From: Acidobacteriota bacterium | GTDB taxonomy: Bacteria > Acidobacteriota > Thermoanaerobaculia > Thermoanaerobaculales > Sulfomarinibacteraceae | DNA: 40,283 bases | Direction of reading: 5' to 3' | Assembly: GCA_022340775.1 (NCBI GenBank) | Contig: JAJDNH010000089.1 | Coordinates: 1-40,283 of the forward strand | Shown: piece after piece, positions 29,053 through 39,255 of the stretch | Layout of the letters: every line of letters begins with the position of its first letter | Position numbering within the stretch: position 1 is the first letter of the stretch | The notes under the pieces: generated by a model | What the model saw: the letters and a program-made list of their open reading frames with translations, nothing else | Told to the model about the DNA's origin: nothing | Databases searched by the model: none | Translations under genes and position numbers: made by a program

Positions 29053-29577
29053 TCACTCCCCTGTTCTGACTTCCTCCGTTCGCCGGAAGCTCAGACTCCC
29101 CCTGTCCTTGAAAACACCTGGAAATCGCAGAACCCGGTTGTGCATGGCGACGTACACGCCCGGCAGGACGAGCCGGGCCGCGAGCAGGGCCTCGGTCACG
29201 TTCTGCAGGGCATCCGAGTCACGAAATTCGTACGGTCGCATCGCGCCGGTGAGGATCACCGGAACCTCGAGCCCAGGTGCGAGACGGCCGTGAAGAGTCT
29301 CGCCTGTCACCTCGAGGGTGTCGGTGCCGTGGAGAACGATGACCGCCTGGGAAGATGGCAGCGCGTCGGCCACTGCCGCCAGGATCTGCTCCCGGTCTTC
29401 GTCCGTCATCTCCAGTGAGTCCTTGTGCATGACGCTGACGTGCCGGATGAACAGGTCGGGCAGGCGCAACGTCCCCAGGATCTCGTCGAGGACCGACCTG
29501 TCGTTGCGCAGGCTGCCCTCGAGCTCGTTGTAGGTCTTCTCGATGGTGCCGCCGGTGGTCAGTATCGTGACTCTCAT
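29053..29577 (-). CDS. Short asparaginase N-terminal-domain protein (174 aa)
   Basis: 'VTILTTGGTIEKTYNE' and 'AVIVLHGTDTLEVTGETL', 'VPVILTGAMRPYEFRDSDALQNVTEALLAA'; lacks the C-terminal asparaginase domain. Confidence 0.85.
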   Translation of the reverse strand: MRVTILTTGGTIEKTYNELEGSLRNDRSVLDEILGTLRLPDLFIRHVSVMHKDSLEMTDEDREQILAAVADALPSSQAVIVLHGTDTLEVTGETLHGRLAPGLEVPVILTGAMRPYEFRDSDALQNVTEALLAARLVLPGVYVAMHNRVLRFPGVFKDRGSLSFRRTEEVRTGE

Positions 29578-29616
29578 GAGCCACCTCCTCGGACAGGGTA
29601 TGAAACCGTTCTGGCG

Positions 29617-30573
29617 CTAGAAAAGCCCGACGCCCCACAGGTCGTGGAGATGGAGCACCCCCTGCACCCGCCCCTTGTCGTCGGTCACCATGAGGGACGT
29701 GATGCGCCGTTCCTCCAGCAGGCGAAGTGCGGTCGTCGCCAGCTCCTCAGGCGCGATCGTGAACCCGCCTTCGTGCATCACCTGCCTTGCTGTCAAGAGG
29801 AGGGGGTTCTCCTCTCGCTCCATGAGCCTGCGGAGATCGCCGTCAGTAATGACCCCCAGGAGCTTGCCTTCACGGTTCTGAACCGTCGTGACTCCGAGCC
29901 CCTTGCGGCTCATCTCGTAGATGACATCCTTCATCGCGGTGTCGGGGAGCACACGCGGTACCTGCTCACCACCGTGCATCAGCTCGCCGACCTGAAGGAA
30001 TCGACGTCCCAGCTTGCCACCGGGATGGAGGCGCGCGAAGTCCTCTTCGCGAAAACCCTTCTTGACCGAGACCGACATCGCTAGGGCATCTCCAAGGGCC
30101 AGGGTCGCGGTTGTTGAAGCGGTCGGCGCGAGGTTGAGCGGACAGGCCTCCTTGCGCACCCCGAGATCGAGGTGAACGTCCGCGACCCCGGCCAAGGCCG
30201 ACTCCGGGCTCGAGGTGATTGCGATCAAGGGAACGCCGAGACGCTTGAGGATCTCAACCAGCCGGAGAATCTCCTCCGTCTCCCCCGAGTTCGACACCAG
30301 GACGACCACGTCCTCCTGCTTGACCATCCCGAGGTCGCCGTGGATCGCCTCGGCCGGGTGGAGAAACAGTGCCGGCGTGCCCGTCGAGGCCATCGTGGCG
30401 GCCAGCTTGCGACAGATGATTCCGGACTTGCCCATCCCGGACCAAACGATGCGGCCGTTGCACGAGGCCACAACGTCTACCGCCCGTTCGAAGTCCTCTC
30501 CCACCAGATCAACGAGCCTGCGGATCGCCTCCGATTCGGTTTGCAGGACCTGACGGGCAATCGACAGGGTCAC
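29617..30573 (-). CDS. kdsD: Arabinose-5-phosphate isomerase (KpsF/GutQ family, SIS + CBS)
   Basis: 'GRIVWSGMGKSGIICRKLAATMASTGTPALFLHPAEAIHGDLGM', 'SNSGETEEILRLV', tandem CBS region. Confidence 0.95.
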   Translation of the reverse strand: MTLSIARQVLQTESEAIRRLVDLVGEDFERAVDVVASCNGRIVWSGMGKSGIICRKLAATMASTGTPALFLHPAEAIHGDLGMVKQEDVVVLVSNSGETEEILRLVEILKRLGVPLIAITSSPESALAGVADVHLDLGVRKEACPLNLAPTASTTATLALGDALAMSVSVKKGFREEDFARLHPGGKLGRRFLQVGELMHGGEQVPRVLPDTAMKDVIYEMSRKGLGVTTVQNREGKLLGVITDGDLRRLMEREENPLLLTARQVMHEGGFTIAPEELATTALRLLEERRITSLMVTDDKGRVQGVLHLHDLWGVGLF

Positions 30574-31403
30574 GGGTCCACCTCCCTGACGGACCGGCTC
30601 ACCCGCTCGAGCTGATCGACCAGGATCCGGAACTCCGAAATGGTGAGCTGAGTGGTGGCGTCCGACCTCGCCCGCGGGGGGTCCGGGTGGACCTCCACGA
30701 AGAAACCGTCGACACCTGCCGCCGCCGCCGCCCGGGCCAGGTAAGGGTGGAATTCTCTCGCGCCATCCGTTGCATCGCCGAGACCACCGGGCAGCTGCAA
30801 GGAGTGCGTGACGTCGAAGATCACCGGTGCGAACCGGCGCATGACCGGCAAGCCGCGCATGTCGACAACCAGGTTGTGGTAGCCGAAGCTAGAACCCCTC
30901 TCCGTCACCGTAACTCGCTCGTTGCCGGTCGACCTCACCTTGTCAACTGCGTGGCGGAGGTCCTCGGGAGCCAGGAACTGGCCCTTCTTGATGTTGACCG
31001 CAGCGCTGGTGCGCCCGCAGGCGAGCAGAAGATCGGTCTGCCGGCAAAGGAACGCCGGTACCTGTAGAACATCCGCTACCTCGGCCGCTCGTTCCGCCTG
31101 CCAAGCCTCATGTACATCGGTTAGGATTGGCAGGCCGGTGGCCTTCTTCACATCTCCGAGCGCCGCCAGGCCGTCATCGAGACCCGGACCGCGAAAGCTG
31201 GCGAGAGACGAACGGTTCGCCTTGTCGAAGGAGGCCTTGAAGACCAGCGGCAGCTGCATGGCGCTGCTGATCTCGAGCAGCTGCTGGGCGGTCTCGAGCA
31301 GCATCTCAGTGGACTCGATGACACAGGGCCCCGCGACATACACGGGGCGCCGGCCAGCACCGACCGGGACCTCCGGCGCAAGATCGAATCCGGGAGCCGT
31401 CAT
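30570..31403 (-). CDS. kdsA: 3-deoxy-8-phosphooctulonate synthase
   Basis: 'VAGPCVIESTEMLLETA', 'FKASFDKANRSSLASFRGPGLDDGL', 'LTDVHEAWQAE', 'VFDVTHSLQLPGG' type motifs. Confidence 0.95.
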   Translation of the reverse strand: MTAPGFDLAPEVPVGAGRRPVYVAGPCVIESTEMLLETAQQLLEISSAMQLPLVFKASFDKANRSSLASFRGPGLDDGLAALGDVKKATGLPILTDVHEAWQAERAAEVADVLQVPAFLCRQTDLLLACGRTSAAVNIKKGQFLAPEDLRHAVDKVRSTGNERVTVTERGSSFGYHNLVVDMRGLPVMRRFAPVIFDVTHSLQLPGGLGDATDGAREFHPYLARAAAAAGVDGFFVEVHPDPPRARSDATTQLTISEFRILVDQLERVSRSVREVDP

Positions 31404-31418
31404 GACGCGGTCAGTCTA

Positions 31419-33107
<1,689 letters not shown>

Positions 33108-33875
33108 TCACCGCTTTCTGGCCGTCACCGACGACCGGTTCCTCATCAGGCCCGCCACCATCACCAGGTCCTCGGGGGTGTCCACGCCCCACGAATCCTG
33201 GGGAGCGTCCAGGACCAGTACCTCGATACCGTTCTCCAATGCCCGCAGCTGCTCCAGAGCTTCGGCACGTTCGAGCGGCGACGGTGGCAGCGACACGAAG
33301 CGCTCCAGACCCTCTCGGCGGTAGGCATAGATCCCGAGATGAAGCCTCCACAAGGCCTCTGCATCCGTAGCCGAGCGTGGAAACGGGATGACCGAGCGCG
33401 AAAAGTAGAGAGCACGCCCCGATTGGCGCCGCACGACCTTCACCGCATTCGGGTCTTCCGCCCGCGCCGCCGGCAGCGGCCTGCAGAGAGTCCCGATCTG
33501 GGACCCGGGGTCCGCACGCATTCCCCGGATCAGGGCCTCGATGTTCTCCGGCGGCAGCATCGGCTCGTCGCCCTGGATGTTGACCGCGATCGACCACCCC
33601 GCCCGTGGGAGTACTGCGGCAGCGACACGATCGGTCCCGGACGCGTGCTCGCCGGTCAGCACGGCTTCCGCACCGGCCGCAGCGGCCGCAGCAGCGATCC
33701 GTTCGTCATCCGTGGCCACGATCACCGCCTTGACCGAGCTGGCCTCAGCAGCGCGTCGCACCACGTGCGCGATCACCGGCTCACCGGCAAGCTCCGCGAG
33801 CGCCTTCCCCGGGAACCGGGTGGAGCCCCAACGAGCCGGAATGACCGCCACGACCTCGCCCCTGACATGTCCCAT
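33108..33875 (-). CDS. kdsB: 3-deoxy-manno-octulosonate cytidylyltransferase
   Basis: 'VAVIPARWGSTRFPGKALAELAGEPVIAHVV', 'NIQGDEPMLPPENIEAL'. ATG at 33875 or an internal GTG near 33851 are both possible starts. Confidence 0.95.
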   Translation of the reverse strand: MGHVRGEVVAVIPARWGSTRFPGKALAELAGEPVIAHVVRRAAEASSVKAVIVATDDERIAAAAAAAGAEAVLTGEHASGTDRVAAAVLPRAGWSIAVNIQGDEPMLPPENIEALIRGMRADPGSQIGTLCRPLPAARAEDPNAVKVVRRQSGRALYFSRSVIPFPRSATDAEALWRLHLGIYAYRREGLERFVSLPPSPLERAEALEQLRALENGIEVLVLDAPQDSWGVDTPEDLVMVAGLMRNRSSVTARKR

Positions 33876-33886
33876 CCTGTAACGAA

Positions 33887-33915
33887 ATGCTAGCCCCCTC
33901 GATCTGCGAAGTCAA
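33887..33915 (-). promoter_or_regulatory. Predicted sigma70-type promoter for kdsB-pyrG-kdsA-kdsD
   Basis: Minus strand TTGACT (33915-33910), 17 bp spacer, TAGCAT (33892-33887). Confidence 0.65.
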
Positions 33916-33935
33916 TGCCACTTCTTGAGGTTAAA

Positions 33936-33947
33936 ACAAACGTTTGT
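33936..33947. promoter_or_regulatory. Candidate TetR-family operator O1 (perfect palindrome)
   Basis: ACAAACGTTTGT, about 20 bp upstream of the predicted kdsB -35; same core recurs at 34030-34041. Confidence 0.6.
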
Positions 33948-34029
33948 CTCAGCACCACCTTCAGACAACGGGAGCGCCAGAGAAGCGATTATGTTGCGAT
34001 CGCTCTAGATTCTTCACCATCGATCTGGT

Positions 34030-34041
34030 ACAAACGTTTAT
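34030..34041. promoter_or_regulatory. Candidate TetR-family operator O2 abutting the regulator start codon
   Basis: ACAAACGTTTAT immediately followed by the ATG at 34042; matches O1 at 11 of 12 positions. Confidence 0.6.
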
Positions 34042-34641
34042 ATGAATGACTTCCCGACAACGCGTGAGCGGTTGCTCGACGCTGCCATCGTCCTCTTCGC
34101 CCGGTCCGGCTTCAAAGGCGCACCCGTGCGCCAGATCTGCGACCGTGCCCGAGCCAACCCTGGATCTGTCTCCTATCACTTCGGAGGCAAGCGCCAGCTC
34201 TACCGGGCCGCGCTGCGCCGCGTTGCCGACCACGTCTCAACCGCCGTGGGACCCATCGAACACGAGAGTGCCTCCGCCGAGGAGCTCGTCCTGATCGCCA
34301 CCCGCGCCGTTTGCCACACTCTCCTCGAAGATGACGCAGCGATGAGGCTGATCCTTCGGGATCTGGCCGAAGGTGGAGAGGCGGTGGCCGAGGCGCTCGC
34401 TCCGGCGCTGCGAACCGTGTTCCAGCAACTGATCGAGAGAGTCGAGGTGGCGGGACCGGCCTCGAACCGGCAGCGAGTCACCGAGCTGTTGTTGGCAGCG
34501 ATGGCCCCACCCTACCTGCTTCTCGGCGCATGGCCGGTGCTCGAGCGCGCTCTCGATCTCACCGCTGGCGAGCGCCGCGTTCTTCTCGAGCGCCTGCTTC
34601 AAGCCTCCCTCGTGCCGCCTGCCAACCTCGGGTCCTCGTGA
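34042..34641 (+). CDS. TetR family transcriptional regulator (CecR/YbiH-like C-terminal type possible)
   Basis: 'TRERLLDAAIVLFARSGFKGAPVRQICDRARANPGSVSYHFGGKRQLYRAALRRV' canonical TetR HTH. Confidence 0.93.
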   Translation: MNDFPTTRERLLDAAIVLFARSGFKGAPVRQICDRARANPGSVSYHFGGKRQLYRAALRRVADHVSTAVGPIEHESASAEELVLIATRAVCHTLLEDDAAMRLILRDLAEGGEAVAEALAPALRTVFQQLIERVEVAGPASNRQRVTELLLAAMAPPYLLLGAWPVLERALDLTAGERRVLLERLLQASLVPPANLGSS

Positions 34642-36218
34642 CCCCGTCTGCCGCGCATCCACAGGAGTGCCACTGCCAACAGGCCTGCAATCGTGATCCC
34701 CGCCCCCATTCGCCGGGCCCTGGCTGGACCGAGCTTGAGATTGACGGTGTGAGACCCGACCGGCACGGTGACTGCGACGAGCCCCTCACGATTGACGAAC
34801 GTGTTGGATTGCCCGTCGATGCTGAGCTGCCACTCGGGCCACCACTGGACCGGCAGGAGCACGGGGCCGGCGGCCGGCGCGACGACCTGATAGGTACGCC
34901 GGCAACAGGACCCTGCGCGCATCTCGACCGTGGCGGGCTGGCGGTGAATGGAGCGCAGACTTCCAAGAGGCTCGAAGCCTTTCGTGTACTCCCCGGGCGT
35001 CGTGGCCAGGATTGGCGCGATGCCATAGCGCACGGAGCACGCGGCTGCGAGCGAACTGCCGCTGAGCCCGGCGTCCAGTGGTGGGGACCCCCCGTCAACA
35101 TCGATGGGTACAAGCAGCGCCGGCACCAGCAGGACCGCGCCCAACGCCTGCGCCAGACGTCTCGGGAAGCGGGCGAGGACCACAATCGACACAACGGACG
35201 CAGGACCCAGGAACCGCCATGGAAACTGGACCACTCCGAGCCCGCTCAGCTCCCACAACGGAGCGCTCAGAGGACAGGCCAGCAGCACGCATGCGGCCAC
35301 GAAGAAGACCTGTGCTCTGGCCTCGTGGCTGTTGTCCTGCCGCAGCCGGATCGCGCCGACTGCCGCAATTGCGGCAATCGCGATCCAGATGGCTAGCAGA
35401 GCCGGACCGAGCTCGGAGTTACCCAAGACCGAGGTTGCAAAATGCTCTCTCCACGCATACTGACCGCCGAATAGCGCCTGTCTGTCGAACAGACCGAGCT
35501 GCAGCAGCGGTGGCAGCCAGAAGACCCCCGCCGTGAGGACTGCCGCCGTGCCCCACGCCACCGCCCGCCCCCAGGAAGCGTGATCCCGAAGCGGCACCGA
35601 AACGAGCCAGGCGACGACCAGCGGAACTCCGACGATCAGGAGCATCATGGGCTGCGATCCCGCGGCGAACGCAGTGAGAAACACCAGCGCGATACCCTTC
35701 CCGGTGCGAACCGGGCCGGGCGGAAGAGCAAACGACAAGATGCCGGCGGCCGCGGCCAACGCCCACATCTCGGTCACTGTCGCACGGGAGAAGATGTCGA
35801 CGAGCACGTACGGCAGGGCAAGCCATAGCCACCAGATAACCGGAGGAGACCGAAAACCACTGCGGACCAGGAAAGCGCCGAGTATCGTCGCCAGCAGCAG
35901 CGCGAGAGCCACCGCGCGGGTTCCCTCGCCGGTCAGCAGCGTTGCGCCACCCTGGATGGCGAGCGCGATCGGCGAGTAGATCGCCGGCCAGAAGGACCCG
36001 GTGGCACCGTTCCAGTCGGGGTGAAACCGAGGCCAGGCAACCCCGCCCCGCCAGCAGTGCAGCTGCTCGATGCCGAACACAGCGTGGGGGTATGCGTCGT
36101 CCCCGGCAGGCGGGAACCGCCACAGGACGATACCCATCAGGAGCGCCCAACCCGCGATCACCGCCAAGGCGGTCGCGAACTCCCGGCGCTTACTTGGCCA
36201 GGCCACCGAAGCCCCCAC
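34599..36218 (-). CDS. Polytopic membrane protein, possibly 6-pyruvoyl-tetrahydropterin synthase-related / GT-C-like
   Basis: Multi-TM; 'FPPAGDDAYPHAVFG', 'WPAIYSPIAL', 'LGVVQFPWRFLGPAS' resemble PTPS-related membrane proteins; about 12 hydrophobic segments. Confidence 0.7.
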   Translation of the reverse strand: MGASVAWPSKRREFATALAVIAGWALLMGIVLWRFPPAGDDAYPHAVFGIEQLHCWRGGVAWPRFHPDWNGATGSFWPAIYSPIALAIQGGATLLTGEGTRAVALALLLATILGAFLVRSGFRSPPVIWWLWLALPYVLVDIFSRATVTEMWALAAAAGILSFALPPGPVRTGKGIALVFLTAFAAGSQPMMLLIVGVPLVVAWLVSVPLRDHASWGRAVAWGTAAVLTAGVFWLPPLLQLGLFDRQALFGGQYAWREHFATSVLGNSELGPALLAIWIAIAAIAAVGAIRLRQDNSHEARAQVFFVAACVLLACPLSAPLWELSGLGVVQFPWRFLGPASVVSIVVLARFPRRLAQALGAVLLVPALLVPIDVDGGSPPLDAGLSGSSLAAACSVRYGIAPILATTPGEYTKGFEPLGSLRSIHRQPATVEMRAGSCCRRTYQVVAPAAGPVLLPVQWWPEWQLSIDGQSNTFVNREGLVAVTVPVGSHTVNLKLGPARARRMGAGITIAGLLAVALLWMRGRRGHEDPRLAGGTREA

Positions 36219-36846
36219 CGGCGCTCCAGGCGAGGATCAGCTGGCCGGCATAGTAAACCGGCAAACCCCAAGCCCGATTGACGAAGCTCCTGGCCACGAA
36301 CCTGTCACGGGCCACGAAGAGGTCCGACACGTAAAAGAGAGCTGCCCCGACGGCAAGCGGGCGCCAGGCAAGCGCCGCCGAAGAGACGCTCACGGCCCCC
36401 CACACCATGAGAGTAATGACCGTGACGTAACCGGCTACCGCCCACCGCAAGCCGCCGAGATGTGGCCACAACCAGCGGATGGCCCCGCCGCTGGCGAGGG
36501 CGATTGGCACGACCCAGCCAAGAGGCCAGCTTGCGGCGGGCCGCAGGCTCTGGAACGCGAGCACGAAAGCCACGTGTCCAAGGAGGAAGAGTGTCAGGCC
36601 GCCCGCAAGCCCCTTCACGTGCAACAGCGCCAGGTCACCGAGCGCGCACAGCACCAAAGCCAACACGACCCAGGCACCATAAACGCCACCGGAACCGGCG
36701 CGAGCGATCCCAACGGCCACGAACGAGACAGAGGCCAGCGTCTTCGCCACCACCCGAAGGCGGCGGTGTTCGAGACGCTCGGCGAGTAGCAGCGCCGCGA
36801 CGGCCGGTGGCGCGATCAGCAGCCACATGCCTGGCGCCGTGCCCAT
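36190..36846 (-). CDS. YhhN family (TMEM86/lysoplasmalogenase-like) membrane protein
   Basis: Start MGTAPGMWLLIAPP at 36846 in frame of ORF 36190..37014; 'ALVLCALGDLALL', 'GALFYVSDLFVARDRF'-like YhhN motifs, 'GLPVYYAGQLILAWS'. Confidence 0.85.
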   Translation of the reverse strand: MGTAPGMWLLIAPPAVAALLLAERLEHRRLRVVAKTLASVSFVAVGIARAGSGGVYGAWVVLALVLCALGDLALLHVKGLAGGLTLFLLGHVAFVLAFQSLRPAASWPLGWVVPIALASGGAIRWLWPHLGGLRWAVAGYVTVITLMVWGAVSVSSAALAWRPLAVGAALFYVSDLFVARDRFVARSFVNRAWGLPVYYAGQLILAWSAGGGFGGLAK

Positions 36847-38000
36847 CACTCGCCGTCCAGCGTCTCCTCGCGGGCCGTGAAGCTCACACCGTGGCGAGCC
36901 AGATCCGCCATTACCAGGTCGAAAGCCCGGGAATCGCAGCCGAGCGTCTCCGGAGCCGATACGCCTGCGCTTCGGTAGTGGCCCCCGGCCACCGCCCGGG
37001 CCACAGCCGTGCACGTGTAGCCGGTGGTACGGGCCATGGACGTCACCCGGCTTTCGGTATCAAACCGGTCGAGGAGGTCGTACAGCAGCCGCACCCGACG
37101 GCCGTCACGCCGCCCCGTCACCTCGATGCGCATCACGGTAAGGTCCTGTTCGTCCGGGCCGAGACGCCAGGAGTCGATCAGCAGCTGCGCCGTGAGATCG
37201 AGCGGCCGAATGGTGACTCCCCCGACGTCAACGGAGCTCTGGCTGAAGAAGCCGGTTTCCCGGAGCACGCTCATGCGCTCCGCATGTCCCGGGTAGCGCA
37301 GCGTCTTTTCCTTCATCCACGGGACCTTCATCGTGGTCAACAGGGTCCTGAGCCCATCGCTATTGAAAGCCTCAAGGGTGCCCACGCCGGGCAGGTCGAC
37401 GAGCTCGATCTCCGACAGCGCAGGCCGGACGACGATCTCGCCATGCTCGACGAGCCGAGCCGGCCTCGTGTACTCCTCGATCACGTCCAGCGGCGAAAAC
37501 ACAGCTGCGTACTCGTATGGCCACCGGCGTACGGTCGGGAGCCCGCCGACCATGCAGACAAAGGTGTCGATGTCATCCAGCTCTGTCGACAAGTGTCCCA
37601 GGATCATGTTGCCGCAGCCGGGAGCTACCCCGCAGTCGATAAGCACGGTGACACCCTGTTTCCGGGCGGCCGCATCGAGGCGAAATGGGTCTTCTTCGAA
37701 GAACGAGATGTCCACCAGATCGACGCCTGCATCGATCACCGTTGCCGCGGTCTCGAAACCCATGAAACCCGGAACGGCACCGATGACCAGGTCCGCGTCG
37801 GCCACAACCCGCCGCACCTCTTCCGGCCGTGACAGGTCGGCCACAGTCGTGGTCACGGCGGGAAGCGCCGCAAGTGCGGCGAGCGCGTCCTGGGACAGGT
37901 CCGCAACCGAAACCGTCCAAGCTGAGTCACCCGCGAGGTCGCGGACAATGGCTCCTCCTACCCTCCCGGCTCCCAACACCACGGCGTGCGTCCGACCCAT
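36846..38000 (-). CDS. Saccharopine dehydrogenase family protein (lysine 6-dehydrogenase-like)
   Basis: 'HAVVLGAGRVGGAIVRDLAG', 'DLVDISFFEEDPFRLDAAARKQGVTVLIDCGVAPGCGNMILGHLS'; start MGRTHAV at about 38000, MRM at 38006 also possible. Confidence 0.85.
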   Translation of the reverse strand: MGRTHAVVLGAGRVGGAIVRDLAGDSAWTVSVADLSQDALAALAALPAVTTTVADLSRPEEVRRVVADADLVIGAVPGFMGFETAATVIDAGVDLVDISFFEEDPFRLDAAARKQGVTVLIDCGVAPGCGNMILGHLSTELDDIDTFVCMVGGLPTVRRWPYEYAAVFSPLDVIEEYTRPARLVEHGEIVVRPALSEIELVDLPGVGTLEAFNSDGLRTLLTTMKVPWMKEKTLRYPGHAERMSVLRETGFFSQSSVDVGGVTIRPLDLTAQLLIDSWRLGPDEQDLTVMRIEVTGRRDGRRVRLLYDLLDRFDTESRVTSMARTTGYTCTAVARAVAGGHYRSAGVSAPETLGCDSRAFDLVMADLARHGVSFTAREETLDGE

Positions 38001-38121
38001 CCTCACCTCCGGTCAGTTCGCCGTCACACTAGCAGATCCACAGCTCTTTCGGCGTCGACTCGTGATGTATTCTGGAGCGGCGACGCCTTGTCCCCTCCGC
38101 GAACTGGAAGGATGGTGACCG

Positions 38122-39210
38122 GTGGCAAAGATCCTCGTGATCGATGACGATGACGGAGTACGTGAGGCCATCCGCGACGCACTGGCCGCCGAGGATCACG
38201 TGATCGTGGAGGCCGACAATGGGCGTGACGGGATCGCCATGGCTCGCTCCGAGACGCCCGACCTGATCATCAGTGACGTCGTGATGGCCGGGATGGACGG
38301 TTTCACGACCCTGAAGACGATCCGCGACAACCCCGACACTGCAGCGATTCCCCTGATCATCATCACCGGCGCCGCCAACGCCACCGGCATGCGGCGAGCG
38401 ATGACTCTGGGCGCCAACGACTACTTGGAGAAGCCCTTCAGCGCGAGAGAGCTGCTGGCCACAGTGGCTGCCCGGCTGAAGCAACGTGAAATCGTGCAGC
38501 GAGAGACGGAGGAGAGGCTCGAGGAGCTGCGCCGCAACATCACCCTGGCCCTACCACATGAGCTGCGCACTCCGCTCGCCAGCATCCTCACCGCTGCCAA
38601 GCTGCTCAGCACTCAGGCAGACACCCTGCCGCCGAAGAAGATCTGTCAGTTCGGCTCGATCATCCTGGGCTCTGGAGAGCGTCTGCATCGACTGGTGGAG
38701 AACTTCCTGATCTACGCTCAGTTGGACCTGCTACAGTCCGACCGCCGCCGCATCGAGCTCCTGCGCACGCAGCGGACCACGGATGCGGCCGCCGTCGTGT
38801 ACCGGGGCGCAATGGCAGCGGCCGCGCGGGCGAACCGCGGCGGCGACCTGACTCTGGAGCTGGCGCGGGGAGTCGAAGCCGCCATGGACAGCGCATACCT
38901 CTCGCGCGTCATCGAGGAGCTCGTCAGCAACGCGTGCAAGTTCTCGGAGAACGGTACGCCGATTGTGGTTGGGCTGGCAGGAGACGAAGAGCTGCACTGC
39001 AGCGTCCGGGATGAGGGCCGCGGCATGGACGAGGAGGAAGTCTCCCGGCTTGGCGGCTACATGCAGTTCGGGCGGCGGTTGCACGAGCAGCAGGGTTCGG
39101 GGCTCGGGCTGACGGTGGTGAGGCGGTTGATCGAGGTTCACGGCGGGGAGCTGGATATCGTCAGTCGTCAAGGTGAAGGAACCGAGGTGAAGTTCAGCCT
39201 TCCCACTTGA
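38122..39210 (+). CDS. REC-HisKA-HATPase response regulator/sensor kinase fusion (GTG start)
   Basis: 'ILVIDDDDGVREAIRDAL...DLIISDVVMAGMDG...YLEKPFSA'; 'ALPHELRTPLASIL'; 'VRDEGRGMDEEEVSRLGG', 'GSGLGLTVVRRLIEVHGG'. Confidence 0.92.
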   Translation: MAKILVIDDDDGVREAIRDALAAEDHVIVEADNGRDGIAMARSETPDLIISDVVMAGMDGFTTLKTIRDNPDTAAIPLIIITGAANATGMRRAMTLGANDYLEKPFSARELLATVAARLKQREIVQRETEERLEELRRNITLALPHELRTPLASILTAAKLLSTQADTLPPKKICQFGSIILGSGERLHRLVENFLIYAQLDLLQSDRRRIELLRTQRTTDAAAVVYRGAMAAAARANRGGDLTLELARGVEAAMDSAYLSRVIEELVSNACKFSENGTPIVVGLAGDEELHCSVRDEGRGMDEEEVSRLGGYMQFGRRLHEQQGSGLGLTVVRRLIEVHGGELDIVSRQGEGTEVKFSLPT

Positions 39211-39235
39211 TTTATGCCTTATGTATGCCTATACT
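39207..39235 (+). promoter_or_regulatory. Predicted promoter for imuA-imuB with embedded inverted/direct repeats
   Basis: TTGATT (39207-39212), 17 bp spacer, TATACT (39230-39235); GTATGCCTATAC palindrome at 39223-39234 and TATGCCT repeated at 39213-39219 and 39224-39230. Confidence 0.6.
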
Positions 39236-39255
39236 GAAAGGTGCGGAGGAACCGC

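Noticed and set aside
36462-37832. 456-aa plus ORF
   Set aside because: Antisense to YhhN and saccharopine dehydrogenase genes; composition is low-complexity Arg/His/Pro-rich.
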